38,424 nucleotides of DNA, from assembly GCA_004193285.1 (NCBI GenBank), contig SECP01000077.1, positions 1 to 38,424 of the forward strand, in the 5' to 3' direction. A program made the position numbers and the translations under genes. The notes beneath the pieces were generated by a model that did no database searches, was not told where the DNA came from, and was given only the letters and a program-made list of their open reading frames with translations. The DNA comes from Myxococcales bacterium (GTDB lineage: Bacteria; Myxococcota_A; Polyangia; Polyangiales; Polyangiaceae). The stretch's first letter is position 1. The number at the start of each line of letters is the position of its first letter. This document shows, one piece after another, positions 1 to 7,685 of the stretch.

Positions 1-1343
1 CCCGTACCGCCACTGGCGGACGACACGTTGCAACTCAGCAGTTCGACCCCGCTATTCCAGCTCATCAGGCCTACGGAGGCGCCCCCGCCAGCGCCGCCCT
101 TGCCCGCGGCGCCCCCGCAGCCGCCCATTCCGCCAGCACCCCCGCTCGCGCCGTAACAACTGCCGGTACCCCGGCTCGCTCCGCCACCGCCTCCCCCTTG
201 TCCGGCGAATCCAGGTGTTCCCTCATTGCCGCCGGAGCCAACGTACCCCGACGATTGGAAGTCACCGAGCGTAGCGGCGGGCAATCCGAGCGCGCCAGCC
301 TCCCCGGGACCACCTTCCTTGCCGGTTCCACCGGTGCTCGCATCCGAAGCACCAATGCCGCCGTTTTCCAGCGCCGTCGAAGGGGAAGTGAGGTGATCGA
401 TAGGAACACCGGCCTTCCCGTTCGATCCCGCCAGCAACGTCTTCGCGCCATCTCCACCGTTCCCACCCTGTGACGACTCGCAGTTCGTTACAGGCCCCCA
501 CTTTCCTCCAACTACCGTCTGCGTGACATCGCAAATACCTGCATCGCCCGCCGGCGCTGTTCCCTTCTCGGCGCCGTTCGCACCCTTCACGCCCGGCTCC
601 CCATCGGCGCCTTTGGCGCCATTACCAGCCGTGATCTCCACGCGACGGAACACCACACTTTGGCTATCCGTCACGAAGGCGCCGTAGCTGCTGGCGTCGT
701 AGCCCGTGCCTGTCGCGTCCGAGGCCATGATGCGCAGGTTCTCGAAGGTTAGGTTTTTCGACTTGTTGATCCGCAGCGCGATGTTCTTCGCCGGCTTGAT
801 GCCGGCTTTGCGCGTCGTGCTGTATTCCCAGTTTTCGCACTCGAAGCCGCCGTAGATCGAGGCCCCGTCTACCTCGTCGAACTTCAGCGCGTCCGTGTAG
901 TCGCCGCTCGGGCCCAGGCAGACGAACACTTTCTTACCGGCTGCGGACGTCAGGCCCTTGTTGATGCTCTTGTACGGAGCCTCTTTCGTACCCGTGCCCG
1001 TCGCGTCGTCCCCGTGCTCCTTCGAAACGAACACGCCGTAAGCGTTGTTCGTCCAACAAGCCGCGTCGTCCGCTACGTCTCCCTCGCATTCGCCTGAGCC
1101 GCCCGCGCCGCCGCCGCCACCACCGCTGCTGCTACCGCCCGCGTTCGAAGTGCCCGCCCCGTCAGTGCCGCCCTCCGTACTGCCGCCCGCGCCTTTGCCG
1201 GCATTGCTGGTAGAGCCGGACGCGGTGGAGCCGCACGTGGCGGTGGCGTTGCAGTCGTCCGAAGAGTTGCTGCACGCAGAGAGGTGAGCGAGCGAAAGGG
1301 TGAAGAGGCCGAGCGCGAGAGCGGAATAAGCTGAAGTACGCAT
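1..1343 (-). CDS. Gly-rich (PGRS-like) surface lipoprotein, 3' end outside window
   Basis: Runs off the left edge; 447 codons are visible without a stop. The start is ATG at 1343, preceded by GGAAAACAAC, which gives a GGA ribosome site with 7-nt spacing; an in-frame ATG at 1355 is the alternative. The N-terminus is a lipoprotein signal with a lipobox ending LSAC, then a Ser/Gly linker (residues about 35-75). Residues about 90-220 look like a right-handed beta-helix of the kind seen in DUF1565-like proteins (APYKSINKGL, IYGGFECENW, LTFENLRIMASDA). From about 220 onward the chain is collagen-like, with many GG, GGxG and GxxG steps (GAKGADGEPGVKG, GQGGGGGGASRG). An outer-surface lipoprotein is inferred; its ligand or role is unknown. 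It follows the TPR/PEGA gene by about 23 bp and is probably co-transcribed with it. Families like this are expanded in Polyangiales. Confidence 0.8.
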   Translation of the reverse strand, partial: MRTSAYSALALGLFTLSLAHLSACSNSSDDCNATATCGSTASGSTSNAGKGAGGSTEGGTDGAGTSNAGGSSSGGGGGGAGGSGECEGDVADDAACWTNNAYGVFVSKEHGDDATGTGTKEAPYKSINKGLTSAAGKKVFVCLGPSGDYTDALKFDEVDGASIYGGFECENWEYSTTRKAGIKPAKNIALRINKSKNLTFENLRIMASDATGTGYDASSYGAFVTDSQSVVFRRVEITAGNGAKGADGEPGVKGANGAEKGTAPAGDAGICDVTQTVVGGKWGPVTNCESSQGGNGGDGAKTLLAGSNGKAGVPIDHLTSPSTALENGGIGASDASTGGTGKEGGPGEAGALGLPAATLGDFQSSGYVGSGGNEGTPGFAGQGGGGGGASRGTGSCYGASGGAGGMGGCGGAAGKGGAGGGASVGLMSWNSGVELLSCNVSSASGGT

Positions 1344-1366
1344 GTTGTTTTCCATACCGGCGAGTC

Positions 1367-2491
1367 TCAGAAGGTCCCCGAAAGTCCGAGCTTCACGGAT
1401 TGTAAGGCGCCGCCCTCGTGGCTGGCGGCTCTGGACAAATCCACCTTGGGAGTGATCGCGAATCGCGGAGCGAGCCGCGCGGACGCAGCGCGGTCCACGC
1501 TGGAGCGATGCGACAGCGCGTCCCAGTAGAAGTAGCCGGCTACCAGCGCGGCCACGCCACCGACTACGAAGGCGCCGATCTCGATATTGCGCGTCGTGTC
1601 GATGCTCTTGCGGCGATCGACGAGATCCGCGCAGGAGGAGGCAGGCGCGGTGCCGCCGTCGCCGCAGCCGCCCTGCGTCTGCAGGTCGTCCCGGATGTCG
1701 TCCGCCTCGTTGGACTTGGAGTTGGCGCTGAGGAGTAGGACCAGGCCAGTGACGCCGCCTGCAACGGCGACGCCGGTGGCAACGTATGCGGGCACGAGGC
1801 TTTTTCGACTCGTGCCGGCAAGCGAGTCCGCTCCCGTGGTCGTCGTCACGTCCGTCTTCAAACCTGAGTCCACGCGCGCGGGGGCCGCGGCGGCGCTGGT
1901 AGCGGAGTCGTCCTTCGGCACGAGCGTGATCTCCACCGCTTGCTCGGTACCTTTCGCGACCATCACGCGCTTGTCGATCGCGATGAAGCCCTCGCGCTTG
2001 ACCGCGACGATGACCTCACCAGGGTCGACGTAGACGCCAGAAGCGATGGGCGCCCTGCCCACGTTCAGCTCACCGACGAGCACGTCCGCCCCCTCCGGCT
2101 TGATGTCCAGACGGAGCGTCGCCACCTCCGCGCGCGACTTGGCCAAGCCGGTCTCCACTGCGCGGCGCTGCGCGTCCGACGCGCTGGGCAACAGGTTCGC
2201 GAGCGCCCACTGGAAATGCTCGGCGGCGGCGCGGTATTTCTGCTGTTCGAGCTCGGCCTGGCCGAGGTTGGCTGCGATGTCCGAGCTCTTGCGCAGGGCA
2301 AAAGCCTCTGCGAAGAGCCGCTCGGCTTCCGCCATGTCGCCTTTGCCGAAGGCCGCCTTTCCGTTCTTGAACAGCTGAGTGACCTTGGCGGTCTCGGTGG
2401 CGCTCGTTTGCGCGCGCGCGGGCGGCGCCGTCATCAGAGGAGCCGCAACGACGAGTGAGAGGAGCAGGCTGGATAAAGGCGAGCGACGCAT
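1367..2491 (-). CDS. Exported TPR-PEGA domain protein with two membrane helices
   Basis: 374 aa. A signal peptide (residues 1-27, cleavage after PPARA) is followed by TPR-like helices (about 33-110; FKNGKAAFGKGDMAEAERLF). A PEGA domain follows at about 120-190 (DVLVGELNVGRAP, VYVDPGEVIVAVKREGF). After a Thr/Ser/Ala linker come two hydrophobic segments (about 232-256 and 305-328) flanking a loop with two cysteines (GGCGDGG and SSCADLV). The chain ends in a beta-like tail with a C-terminal Phe (LGLSGTF). The protein is probably anchored in the envelope; PEGA domains are associated with surface proteins, but no enzymatic function can be assigned. The start lies 5 bp after the stop of the upstream membrane-protein gene, with no purine-rich ribosome site, so translational coupling is likely. 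It is one of three paralogues in this window (others at 14490 and 31023). Confidence 0.85.
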   Translation of the reverse strand: MRRSPLSSLLLSLVVAAPLMTAPPARAQTSATETAKVTQLFKNGKAAFGKGDMAEAERLFAEAFALRKSSDIAANLGQAELEQQKYRAAAEHFQWALANLLPSASDAQRRAVETGLAKSRAEVATLRLDIKPEGADVLVGELNVGRAPIASGVYVDPGEVIVAVKREGFIAIDKRVMVAKGTEQAVEITLVPKDDSATSAAAAPARVDSGLKTDVTTTTGADSLAGTSRKSLVPAYVATGVAVAGGVTGLVLLLSANSKSNEADDIRDDLQTQGGCGDGGTAPASSCADLVDRRKSIDTTRNIEIGAFVVGGVAALVAGYFYWDALSHRSSVDRAASARLAPRFAITPKVDLSRAASHEGGALQSVKLGLSGTF

Positions 2492-2496
2492 GAGGT

Positions 2497-3969
2497 TCAG
2501 AAGATGGTTTCGCGAGTGACTTTGGTCGTAGCTGGTTTGCGTGAGCTAGAGCTGGCAGAGCCGGCAGAGACCGAGGACGGGGGAGTCGACGGCCTGGTCT
2601 GACGAGCCGCCTTGGGCGGCGAGGGAGGCGCCACCAATGGCTCGGCGGCGGGCGGCGCTGGCGGCGGCTCCGGCGGGGTGAGCGCGGCGGTGTCAGCAGG
2701 TAGCGCAGGCTCTGGAGCGGGCTCGGGAGCGGGCTCGGGAGCGGGTTGTGAGGCGGGCGCGGCCGCAGGCAGAGGCGCCGCCGGTGGCGAAGCGGACGGC
2801 GAGGCCGTGAGCCACAAGCCGAGCACGATGGTGAGGAGCAGCGCGATGCCGAATGCGGTCAGGTTGACCCAGATGGGCTTGCGCACGCGCTCGTCCAGCT
2901 CGACCGGCTCGTCCTCCGCGGTCGGCGCGCTACTTGCGGCCGCGGCGTGCGCCGTGACGAGCGCCGGGGTGGGATCCGAAGGCGAGGCAATGGAGGGCAC
3001 CGCAGGCGGTGGCGGCAAGCTCGCTTCGATGCGGTGCATCGGCAAGTCGCGCTGGGTGGGTACGGTGCTCGCATCCGGCCCTAGCGACGCGGGAATATCC
3101 GAAGCCCGGCGCGCCGCGAGCGGCTCCGCGCGGGTCGGCACGCCATCGAAGGAGTAGCTTGGCTCTGCGTGCTCGCGAAACGGGCTGAGCGAGGCGTGAA
3201 TTTGACCCGCTTGCCCCTCGCCGAGCGACGAGGCGGGCTCGTAGTCCTCAGCCGGTTCGAATGGGAGCGATGCCGGCTCGTCCGCGAAGTCCACGCTGCT
3301 GCCAGGACCGGCTAGCACGCTCGGCGCCGCCGACTCTTGGGGGCGCTCATCCTCCACGTAGCGGGCCAGCGCTTCACGGTCGATGCGCGGGATCGTCTTC
3401 GCGCGGCGGGGGTCGATGGAGTCCGCCAGCTTGACGGTCTCGGTCTCCAGAGTTTGATGCACCGTGACCGCCGGGATCTTCCCGGGTTTGAAGTACACCT
3501 CTCCCGCTGCATCCACTTGACTGAAGTACATGCGAGGCGTTTCGAGCGTGCGCTCGGTTTTGGCGCGCGGATCGACTCCCCCGATGGAAAGCAGAGTGCC
3601 ACTCGCCGCCGATCGCCCGCTCGAGCTCGGCGGGTGAGGACTGCTCGGTTGCGGCTCGCGCCCCACCCGCGTGCCGGGCGACTCGGGGGTTACGCTCTCG
3701 GGAGCCTCGACGGCTGCAGCGACATAACCGTTGCGCCCGCCTTGCTTCGTGGAAGGGTCGTCGCGTCGCTCCGGATTGCGGAGCACGGCGAGCTCGACCT
3801 GCGCGAGCTCTGCTTCGTACGTGGGATCGCGGGGCAGGTGCTCGGGGCGCCGACCTCGCGGCGCCGGCTCTGCATCACTGCCCGCGTCGCGCACGAAGGG
3901 CACGTCACGCGCAGTCGTGCGAGCGGATGACTTCTCCAGGCGGCTCGGCTTATCCCTCTCGTCTGTCAT
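2497..3969 (-). CDS. Pro/Ser-rich single-pass membrane protein, unknown function
   Basis: 490 aa from ATG 3969 (MTDERDKPSRLEK); the open frame extends to 4089, but the upstream 40 residues look non-coding. The first ~380 residues are hydrophilic and probably disordered (Pro, Ser, Glu, Arg-rich), with a somewhat ordered stretch near residues 145-220 (MYFSQVDAAGEVYFKPGKI, IPRIDREALARYVEDERP). One transmembrane helix lies at about 388-408 (NLTAFGIALLLTIVLGLWL). It is followed by a Pro/Ala tail with PAPEPAPEPAPEP encoded by a 12-bp DNA repeat near 2715-2755, and a basic C-terminus. No kinase or other catalytic motif is seen. A long cytoplasmic side with an extracytoplasmic Pro-rich stalk is inferred. 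It is the first gene of the three-gene minus-strand set reaching the left edge. The function is not recognised. Confidence 0.7.
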   Translation of the reverse strand: MTDERDKPSRLEKSSARTTARDVPFVRDAGSDAEPAPRGRRPEHLPRDPTYEAELAQVELAVLRNPERRDDPSTKQGGRNGYVAAAVEAPESVTPESPGTRVGREPQPSSPHPPSSSGRSAASGTLLSIGGVDPRAKTERTLETPRMYFSQVDAAGEVYFKPGKIPAVTVHQTLETETVKLADSIDPRRAKTIPRIDREALARYVEDERPQESAAPSVLAGPGSSVDFADEPASLPFEPAEDYEPASSLGEGQAGQIHASLSPFREHAEPSYSFDGVPTRAEPLAARRASDIPASLGPDASTVPTQRDLPMHRIEASLPPPPAVPSIASPSDPTPALVTAHAAAASSAPTAEDEPVELDERVRKPIWVNLTAFGIALLLTIVLGLWLTASPSASPPAAPLPAAAPASQPAPEPAPEPAPEPALPADTAALTPPEPPPAPPAAEPLVAPPSPPKAARQTRPSTPPSSVSAGSASSSSRKPATTKVTRETIF

Positions 3970-4110
3970 GAAACGACCCGGGCGGCGGTTGCCGCGCGAT
4001 CCAAACGACTCAGGTAAGCCGAGCTGGGACACACCGCGCAATCGGTCACACACCGCCGCGGTTGCGCCAAAACGACTGCGCCATCCCAATATGTCGCCAA
4101 GCGGCGGTAG

Positions 4111-4139
4111 TTTATGCTCGGACTAGATCAGGGAATCAA
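4111..4139 (-). promoter_or_regulatory. Candidate sigma70-type promoter for the 3969-1 operon
   Basis: Reading the minus strand: TTGATT (4139-4134), a 17-nt spacer, then CATAAA (4116-4111). Each hexamer matches the consensus at 4 of 6 positions. The predicted start is near 4104, giving a leader of about 135 nt before the ATG at 3969. The rest of the 3970-4219 gap shows no gene. Confidence 0.35.
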
Positions 4140-4219
4140 CCCTTCCCCACGTAGTCGCAAAACTGCCGCACCGACGACCGCGAGGGCGGCCGTCGGCTAA
4201 GGGCCAGGGCGACGGCGGA

Positions 4220-5023
4220 TCAGCCGCTTTTGGCTGACTTACGCGCCGGCGCCTTGCGCTTGGGCGAGGGCGGCGGCTCTGACGACGCTGGCTCCGGCTC
4301 TGCAGCACGGGCAGCGACCGCGACCGTCCGCGTCGACTTGGGCTCTGGCGCCAGCTTGGACTCGGGGGCCACCTTGGAGTCCGGCGCGGCGGTGTCCGCG
4401 CTCGCGCCGTAGACGGCGTGCAGGTCACCCAGGAGCTCCAAGAGGACGAGGTACTGATCGTCCGGGTGCAGCGACCCGAGCGAGTCCAAGATTCCCAGCT
4501 TCGCCTTGCCGCGCGCGATGGCGTTCGGCAGTTGCGGGGGGACGTGCGTCCCTGGGGGCGTCGGCGGCGGCGACCACTGGCCGCGGCTGCTGCTCGGCGG
4601 AGCACCGAACGGGCGACTCGGAGGCGGGCTACCTGAGCTCCCAAAACGGGACGAGCTCGGGTTCACCTCGAAGACGCGGCGACGCGGGAAGTTGCGCTCC
4701 GACTCTTTGGGGCGCTTCTGCTCGGGCTCCCAACCGGGAGGCTTCGCCTCACGCGGCATCTTGTCGTTGAAGATCGCGGCGCGTTGTTCCTTCGGCAGCT
4801 TCTGCCGCGCGAGGTAGAAGAACACGCCACCGGGAGAGCGACGACCTTTGCCGTCGCCACGCTCCATTCCGCCGGCTTTCTCGATGCGATCGGTTTCGGC
4901 GAGGAGCGACAGACACGTCTCTTCTCCGAGCGCCGTGACGACGGCTTGGATCTGAGCGAGAGGGCCCTCGTCAGCCTCCCCGAGCGCCTTGGAGATGGTT
5001 TGGATAGTTGCCTCGCTGGCCAT
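4220..5023 (-). CDS. PHAX RNA-binding domain protein
   Basis: 267 aa from ATG 5023 (MASEATIQTISKALGEADEG). Residues about 5-88 match the pattern of the PHAX RNA-binding domain: short amphipathic helices, LAQIQAVVTALGEETCLSLL, the hallmark EKAGGM, and RRSPGGVFFYLARQ followed by LPKEQRAAIF. In eukaryotes this domain in PHAX binds snRNA for nuclear export. Bacterial copies are known but have no established role, and RNA binding here is inferred from the domain only. Residues about 90-165 are Pro/Ser-rich and disordered. A helical segment at about 165-200 (ARGKAKLGILDSLGSLHPDD, then LLELLGDLHAVYG) precedes a Lys/Pro-rich basic tail ending PARKSAKSG. There is no signal peptide, so it is probably cytoplasmic. 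It stands alone, with about 250 and 314 bp of non-coding DNA on either side. An ATG at 5074 is an alternative start. Confidence 0.8.
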   Translation of the reverse strand: MASEATIQTISKALGEADEGPLAQIQAVVTALGEETCLSLLAETDRIEKAGGMERGDGKGRRSPGGVFFYLARQKLPKEQRAAIFNDKMPREAKPPGWEPEQKRPKESERNFPRRRVFEVNPSSSRFGSSGSPPPSRPFGAPPSSSRGQWSPPPTPPGTHVPPQLPNAIARGKAKLGILDSLGSLHPDDQYLVLLELLGDLHAVYGASADTAAPDSKVAPESKLAPEPKSTRTVAVAARAAEPEPASSEPPPSPKRKAPARKSAKSG

Positions 5024-5337
5024 GTGCTTGATGGTGTGCCGGACCGAAACGCCCCCTCGGGTGCGGCTCGACATCGATCTTTGGCACTGCCGGTCACCAA
5101 CTGCAACAGGATTTGCTGAGTAGAAAGCAGGGACGCTGACTGCTGCAAACGCTGTCGAACATGCTCGGCTGTTTGGCCGGGCTTCGAGCATTTCAGTGCT
5201 GCACGGCGCGCTCACATCCTTGCAATGCAGAGGCTCGCTAGCTGAGCGTGTCTACGTGCAAGACCGCATGTTTGGGCGGTGCATTCTCGCTCCTACCTTC
5301 TGGCACCACCTGGCGCGTTAGCGCGCCTGGACGCGTC
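5024..5337. other. Intergenic region with one small hairpin
   Basis: 314 bp between the PHAX-domain gene and the lipoprotein at 5338. Short frames here lack ribosome sites and coding character. The only clear structure is a 6-bp stem, GGCGCG (5312-5317) with CGCGCC (5322-5327) and a TTAG loop, 11 nt past the stop of the lipoprotein gene on the minus strand. There is no T-run, so it is a weak terminator candidate at best. Confidence 0.4.
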
Positions 5338-6066
5338 TCATTCGAAGCCATGGAGGTGGACGACGTACCACTCGCCTCGCCAGCTGATCATGCTGGTGAG
5401 CTCCAGGGACTGCTCCTTGCCGCTCGGCAGCCTGAAACGAAGGCGTGACCGGAGCACCCGGAAGTAGCCGAGGCGGTTGCCTTCTTGTCCAGGCTTCATC
5501 CACGCCGCGCGCTCCTCGGGAACGGAAACGCCAAGGAACTCAGCGCGCTCCGCGTCCCGACCGAGGGCCTTTCGGTACTCTTTCACGTCCCGCTCGAAGT
5601 GCGCCATCAAGCGGTAGCGGTAATCCCGCTCCGGCTTCTGCACGTCTTTGACCTGAGCGTATGCGACGAGGGGAAAAAAGGTGTCGCGAGCCCGCTCCAC
5701 GTCACCCGTCAGGATGGCGTCGGCCAAGCGCTGCATCCGCCTGACGAAGCGCGGGCTGTCGACGGACGGGCGCTGCTCGGTTTGAGGCAGCGGCGTGCCG
5801 TCGGCCGCCACGAGCGCCGGCTCGTCCACCTCGGCGGCCTCGACAGCCGGGGCCGCGCTGGGGCTCGGAGCCGCATCCGCGGCGCTGGCCGCACTGGCAG
5901 GCGGCGCGGCTGGCGGTACGGCGCTCGCGGGCTCGGGCGCGGAAGCGGTAACGACCGGCGGCGGAACTGCGGTTCGAGCCGGAGAAACCGACGGTGCCGG
6001 CTCGCCGCGGCACGCGCCAAGGGTCGCCAACAGCGAAACCAACAGCCCGCAGCGTGTCTCGCGCAT
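5338..6066 (-). CDS. Lipoprotein with Ala/Pro linker, unknown function
   Basis: 242 aa from ATG 6066. It has a lipoprotein signal with the lipobox LGAC (MRETRCGLLVSLLATLGAC). A low-complexity Ala/Pro/Ser linker (about 22-90) tethers a folded C-terminal domain (about 100-242). That domain begins with helices (RFVRRMQRLADAILTGDVER, RYRLMAHFERDVKEYRKAL) and ends in a strand-rich part (RLGYFRVLRSRLRFRLPSG, ISWRGEWYVVHLHGF). The closing 'W.GEWYVVHL' pattern resembles NTF2-like or DUF4878-like domains, but that is only a resemblance. It is divergent from the acyltransferase gene across about 39 bp that contains a CTATAG palindrome. The longer open frame up to 6237 overlaps the acyltransferase gene and is not used. 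Confidence 0.8.
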   Translation of the reverse strand: MRETRCGLLVSLLATLGACRGEPAPSVSPARTAVPPPVVTASAPEPASAVPPAAPPASAASAADAAPSPSAAPAVEAAEVDEPALVAADGTPLPQTEQRPSVDSPRFVRRMQRLADAILTGDVERARDTFFPLVAYAQVKDVQKPERDYRYRLMAHFERDVKEYRKALGRDAERAEFLGVSVPEERAAWMKPGQEGNRLGYFRVLRSRLRFRLPSGKEQSLELTSMISWRGEWYVVHLHGFE

Positions 6067-6074
6067 GACGCGTC

Positions 6075-6080
6075 TATAGT
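6075..6080 (+). promoter_or_regulatory. Candidate -10 element (TATAGT) between divergent genes
   Basis: TATAGT on the plus strand overlaps TATAGA on the minus strand because of the palindrome CTATAG. It sits in the 39-bp gap between the lipoprotein start (6066, minus) and the TTG at 6106 (plus). No convincing -35 is seen for either direction, so this is weak evidence. Confidence 0.25.
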
Positions 6081-6105
6081 CGATGCGGCAGAACGGCGTC
6101 CATCC

Positions 6106-7221
6106 TTGCAGCTCCTCACTCCCGCTCCTTCCGCGACTTCCTCGCCCCTCTCCCACGAGCACTTCCTGAGCTCCAAGCACTTGCCGGGGCTCGATGGTCT
6201 CCGAGCGTTGGCGATCTTGCCAGTGGTGTGGCACCACGCGACGCCGCGCCTGCTGCCCGGCATCTGGGGCAAGGGCGCGGTCGGCGTCGACTTGTTCTTC
6301 GCGCTCAGCGGCTTCCTCATCACGACGCTGCTGCTACGGGAACGGCGGGAGAACGGCCGCGTGCGTTTGGGCGCCTTCTACGTGCGTCGCTCGCTACGAA
6401 TCTTCCCCCTCTACTACGCGGTGCTGGGGTTGTACGCGCTCCGCGCCTGGCAGACCCAAGCGAGCTCCGAGGTCGCGCGCCACTTCCTTCATCAGTTGCC
6501 GCTTCACGCCACGTACACCGCCAACTGGCTGCTGGACTATTCGGTGCCGCACCCGGTCATGTTCGCGTTCTCGTGGTCCATCTGTGTGGAGGAGCAGTTC
6601 TATTGGGTATGGCCCGGCGCGCTGGCGCTCATCGGCCGGCGCTGGCCTGCCGCGCTGCTCATGCTCGCGGCTATCCTCGTGGATTTTCTGGCCGAGCACG
6701 CTTATTTGCGAAGCATTCTGCCCGACGGCTCGCTCGGCCTTCGCATCGTCACGAGCTTCGCGACTCCGATTGGGTTTGGCTCGGTGCTCGCGCTGATTTT
6801 CGACAGCGCGCGGGGCTTCGAGCTGGCCCGCCGCGTTCTCGGCTTTCGCGCATCCGCCCCGCTCGCGCTGGCGCTCAGCGTGTACTGGTTGACGATCCCC
6901 GCGACTCCCTACGTCGAGCTTTCGCTCACGCTCGCGGCGCTCGTGGGCGCGGTCGCGCTGCGGAAGGACAATGGGCTCTCCTGGTTGCTCGAGCACCCTC
7001 TGCTGCGTCGCGTCGGCACGCTCAGCTACGCGCTCTACCTGCTCCACATCACCGCCCTCGGCCTCGTGCGTCGCGCCTTGCCTCAATACGAACAGAGCAC
7101 GCTCGTGGTCTTCGCGCTCGGCTTCCCCCTTTCCCTCGCCTTCGCGGAGCTCGCGCATCGCGCGATCGAGCGGCCCTTCCTTGCCCTACGTTCGCGCTTC
7201 CACGGTGCGAGCGGCAAGTGA
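6106..7221 (+). CDS. Acyltransferase 3 family membrane protein (OafA/YrhL-like)
   Basis: About 371 aa if translation starts at TTG 6106; TTG 6181 is the other in-frame option and neither has a good ribosome site, so the start is uncertain. The N-terminus carries the family signature HLPGLDGLRALAILPVVWHH, with the conserved Arg and His, then KGAVGVDLFFALSGFLIT and RRSLRIFPLYY. The motif SWSICVEEQFYWVWP follows mid-protein. About ten hydrophobic segments cover the chain, and the C-terminus ends in a basic tail. Members transfer acyl groups, usually acetyl, to sugars of polysaccharides, O-antigen or secondary metabolites at the inner membrane; the acceptor here is unknown. It is followed after 56 bp by a small Cys-rich lipoprotein on the same strand. 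Confidence 0.88.
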   Translation: MQLLTPAPSATSSPLSHEHFLSSKHLPGLDGLRALAILPVVWHHATPRLLPGIWGKGAVGVDLFFALSGFLITTLLLRERRENGRVRLGAFYVRRSLRIFPLYYAVLGLYALRAWQTQASSEVARHFLHQLPLHATYTANWLLDYSVPHPVMFAFSWSICVEEQFYWVWPGALALIGRRWPAALLMLAAILVDFLAEHAYLRSILPDGSLGLRIVTSFATPIGFGSVLALIFDSARGFELARRVLGFRASAPLALALSVYWLTIPATPYVELSLTLAALVGAVALRKDNGLSWLLEHPLLRRVGTLSYALYLLHITALGLVRRALPQYEQSTLVVFALGFPLSLAFAELAHRAIERPFLALRSRFHGASGK

Positions 7222-7277
7222 CCGCCCGAAGCGCCGCACCGCCCAAGCCGCAGCGCTCTCCAGGGTACCAACCCTGA

Positions 7278-7664
7278 ATGCCGCGCTGCGTGACTCTACG
7301 TGCCGCCCCCGCGCTCTGCGCCCTGGTGCTGCTTGCCGTCAGTTGCGGCGGGGCCTCCCCCCCACCACCCCCGGAGCCGTGGCGGGGATTTTTCCATCCT
7401 CCGCCGAAGCCCGGCCAGAGCATCACCAACTCCCAGCAGTGCGAATGCCGCGTGTGCGACCCCGAGAGCTGCTGCCGCGCTGAGCAAACGGAGCTCAGCG
7501 GCCCCGCGTCCGCGGAGTGCACGCGCGCTGACGGCGATTACGTTTTCTCCGAGCAATGCGGCATCCAAGTCCAAACCTGCACGCCCCGCTGCTACCTCAA
7601 GGTTTGGCGCATCTCCAAGCAAGAGAGCTGCGAGGCTTCTCGACCGCTTGTTTGCTGCGGTTAG
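7278..7664 (+). CDS. Small Cys-rich lipoprotein
   Basis: 128 aa. The signal sequence ends in a lipobox (LLAVSCGG, Cys 23). After a Pro-rich linker (SPPPPPEPWRGFFHPPPKPG) the mature domain of about 80 residues contains 12 cysteines in the order C-x-C-x2-C-x4-CC, then single Cys residues and a terminal VCCG. An even number of closely spaced Cys suggests about six disulfides in a compact domain outside the cytoplasm; this is inference. No family was recognised. It lies between the acyltransferase gene and another Cys-rich lipoprotein gene, all on the plus strand. Confidence 0.75.
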   Translation: MPRCVTLRAAPALCALVLLAVSCGGASPPPPPEPWRGFFHPPPKPGQSITNSQQCECRVCDPESCCRAEQTELSGPASAECTRADGDYVFSEQCGIQVQTCTPRCYLKVWRISKQESCEASRPLVCCG

Positions 7665-7679
7665 CTAGGCGCCTATACT
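7652..7679 (+). promoter_or_regulatory. Candidate promoter giving a leaderless transcript for 7686
   Basis: TTGCTG (7652-7657), a 16-nt spacer and TATACT (7674-7679; 5 of 6 consensus). The expected start, 7 nt past the -10, is 7686, the A of the ATG. The -35 lies inside the end of the preceding gene. No Shine-Dalgarno sequence precedes the ATG, which fits a leaderless message. Confidence 0.4.
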
Positions 7680-7685
7680 GCGCGG

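Noticed and set aside
5485..6105. Longer N-terminus for the acyltransferase gene
   Set aside because: The extra ~200 residues are antisense to the lipoprotein at 5338-6066 and lack any family similarity; the conserved region starts near 6180.
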